NCBI GenBank assembly: GCA_021807105.1
Contig: JAKAPL010000015.1
Location: 1 to 60,472, forward strand
Origin: Myxococcales bacterium
Lineage (GTDB): Bacteria; Myxococcota; Myxococcia; Myxococcales; JAKAPL01
Direction: 5' to 3'
DNA: 60,472 nt
The notes under the pieces were generated by a model, which was given only the letters and a program-made list of their open reading frames with translations, was not told the origin of the DNA and did not search any database. Below are positions 60,361-60,472 of this stretch, piece by piece. Each line of letters opens with the position of its first letter. Within the stretch, counting starts at the first letter, position 1. A program made the position numbers and the translations under genes.

Positions 60361-60472
60361 CCCGTCTTATTCACGGTCCGGCTGCTGCGGCGTCCGATCC
60401 CGCGCCTGCGAAGGGGGGGCTTGCCACCCCTACAACGATATGGGGGGGTGTGCTCGCTCCTTCCTCCTGCGG
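60361..60472 (-). repeat. Family A element, copy A5 (long subtype, cut by the window edge)
   Basis: The end CCCGTCTTATTCACGGTCCG and about 112 bp of interior are visible, identical or nearly so to the reverse of A3, including the long-subtype segment ATATGGGGGGGTGTGCTCGC. The left flank is CTAAG. The remaining part lies beyond the window. Confidence 0.75.

Noticed and set aside
1..60472. Transposase, integrase or reverse transcriptase gene
   Set aside because: None of the long frames shows such a domain; repeats and intron ends are non-autonomous here.

Overview
The window is very GC-rich, with codon third positions almost all G or C. It carries many secreted lipoproteins, PilZ proteins, a Ser/Thr kinase, an OmpA-type protein, SecDF-YajC and a DksA-type regulator. 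One secreted protein ends in a Cys + hydrophobic + Arg tail like the MYXO-CTERM sorting signal. Together these point to a Gram-negative member of the former Deltaproteobacteria, most likely Myxococcota or a close relative. This placement is inference; no rRNA or tRNA gene is visible.

Layout. 1-5.7 kb: two tandem paralogous secreted proteins (DMF-amidase-like domain plus NHL propeller) whose C-termini have diverged. 5.8-12.3 kb: a MEMO-like lipoprotein, an outer-membrane protein, a lipoprotein/GH13 amylase/starch-binding fusion and a Cys-rich lipoprotein. 12.6-18.8 kb: two tandem giant membrane glycosyltransferase-like proteins. 19-25.7 kb: housekeeping block (PcnB-type nucleotidyltransferase, YajC-SecD-SecF, RmuC). 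26.5-29.2 kb: RNase E/G, a PilZ protein and an HU/IHF protein. 29.3-37.3 kb: two RND efflux operons facing each other, with permease genes overlapping at their 3' ends. 37.7-44.2 kb: opine-dehydrogenase-like enzyme, UbiE-like methyltransferase, long-chain acyl-CoA synthetase, TatT-like protein and a phosphoribosyltransferase/hydrolase fusion. 44.2-46.4 kb: an accessory scar holding a 21-bp/heptapeptide repeat array, a broken XamI-like restriction endonuclease gene and an orphan group II intron 3' end. 46.4-55.5 kb: kinase, OmpA protein, membrane protein, aminotransferase, PilZ/coiled-coil protein, AI-2E-type permease. 55.5-60.5 kb: small lipoprotein, DksA-type protein and P-type ATPase, separated by repeats.

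The least expected content lies between genes. At least three dispersed non-coding repeat families are present. Family A (about 185-207 bp) has nearly identical terminal inverted repeats and sits at CTNAG-like targets. Family B (about 126-148 bp) has ends at CTAG, and two B ends supply the stop codon of the neighbouring gene. In two places A lies inside B at the same internal position, and an uninterrupted B copy elsewhere shows the empty site. Family C occurs twice, each time directly after a stop codon and in the sense orientation of that gene. Two group II intron domain V/VI-like structures occur with no reverse transcriptase. No transposase gene was found, so the elements look non-autonomous.
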